Below, piece by piece: positions 6,088-6,167 of a DNA stretch of 6,167 nt. Source of the DNA: Phycisphaeraceae bacterium (lineage in GTDB: Bacteria > Planctomycetota > Phycisphaerae > Phycisphaerales > Zrk34); assembly GCA_028281485.1 (NCBI GenBank), contig JANQJT010000005.1, forward strand, positions 1 to 6,167. The letters run 5' to 3'. The translations under genes and the position numbers were made by a program. Position 1 is the stretch's first letter; each line of letters starts with the position of its first letter. The notes beneath the pieces were generated by a model. It ran no database searches and was not told the origin of the DNA. It saw nothing but the letters and a program-made list of their open reading frames with translations.

Positions 6088-6167
6088 ATGTCGTTACGCG
6101 TTCTGGTGATTGGCTACGGGAGTGATCTGCGGGGGGATGATGCGCTGGGTCCGCGCGCCGCTGAGGC
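6088..6167 (+). CDS. hoxW: Hydrogenase maturation endopeptidase, HoxW/HybD family, 3'-truncated
   Basis: This nickel-sensing protease would remove the C-terminal tail of HoxH once nickel is in place. Seen: only the first 26 codons before the window ends. They give MSLRVLVIGYGSDLRGDDALGPRAAE, split here as the beta-strand LRVLVIGYG, then SDLRGDD, then ALGPRAAE. This matches the family N-terminus GxGNxLxxDDxxG. D18 aligns with the metal-binding acid known as E16 in HybD and D16 in HycI; its other expected ligands lie beyond the window. S12 stands where many members have N. The ATG at 6088 is the first start after an in-frame stop at 6064, and AAAGGG (6073-6078) is 9 bases upstream. It follows hoxH by 90 bases, which supports HoxH as its substrate. 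The symbol hoxW is inferred from context. Confidence 0.88.
   Translation, partial: MSLRVLVIGYGSDLRGDDALGPRAAE

Noticed and set aside
1..6167. CRISPR arrays, tRNA or rRNA genes, insertion sequences, attachment sites
   Set aside because: No repeated units with spacers, no cloverleaf or rRNA-like stretches, and no transposase or terminal repeats were seen on reading through; almost all bases are in hydrogenase genes.

Overview
The window is most of one operon, all on the + strand, for a soluble bidirectional NAD(P)-linked [NiFe]-hydrogenase of the HoxEFUYH type (group 3d). It comes from a GC-rich bacterium. Codons ending in G are strongly favoured (gcg, gtg, acg, ctg), and the coding strand carries clearly more G than C. 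The sequence does not fix the phylum. Gene order and motifs match bacterial Hox enzymes, but nothing seen here points specifically to cyanobacteria.

Layout: (1) 2-862, the C-terminal part of hypE, a maturation protein for the Fe(CN)2CO centre; its start lies outside the window. (2) 884-1000, an unrecognised 38-residue protein with one predicted membrane helix, a glycine-zipper pattern and a good ribosome binding site. (3) 1050-1550 hoxE and 1547-3250 hoxF, overlapping by ATGA. (4) A 45-base gap with a small hairpin, then 3296-4027 hoxU, overlapping by ATGA with 4024-4569 hoxY, then 4573-5997 hoxH after a 3-base gap. (5) A 90-base gap with a strong hairpin resembling a weak or leaky terminator, then the first 26 codons of a hydrogenase maturation endopeptidase (hoxW-like), cut by the window end.

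How the genes fit together: HoxH (the NiFe site) and HoxY (the proximal cluster) form the hydrogenase module. HoxE, HoxF and HoxU form the diaphorase module, which moves electrons along Fe-S clusters between HoxY and FMN/NAD(P) in HoxF. HypE helps build the iron ligands. The endopeptidase would trim the C-terminal tail of HoxH after nickel insertion. All cluster and active-site ligands expected for these families are present and no frame is broken, so the operon looks functional.

Most of the window is a known type of system. The least explained element is the small membrane protein placed inside an operon for an otherwise soluble enzyme. The two intergenic hairpins are secondary points of interest.
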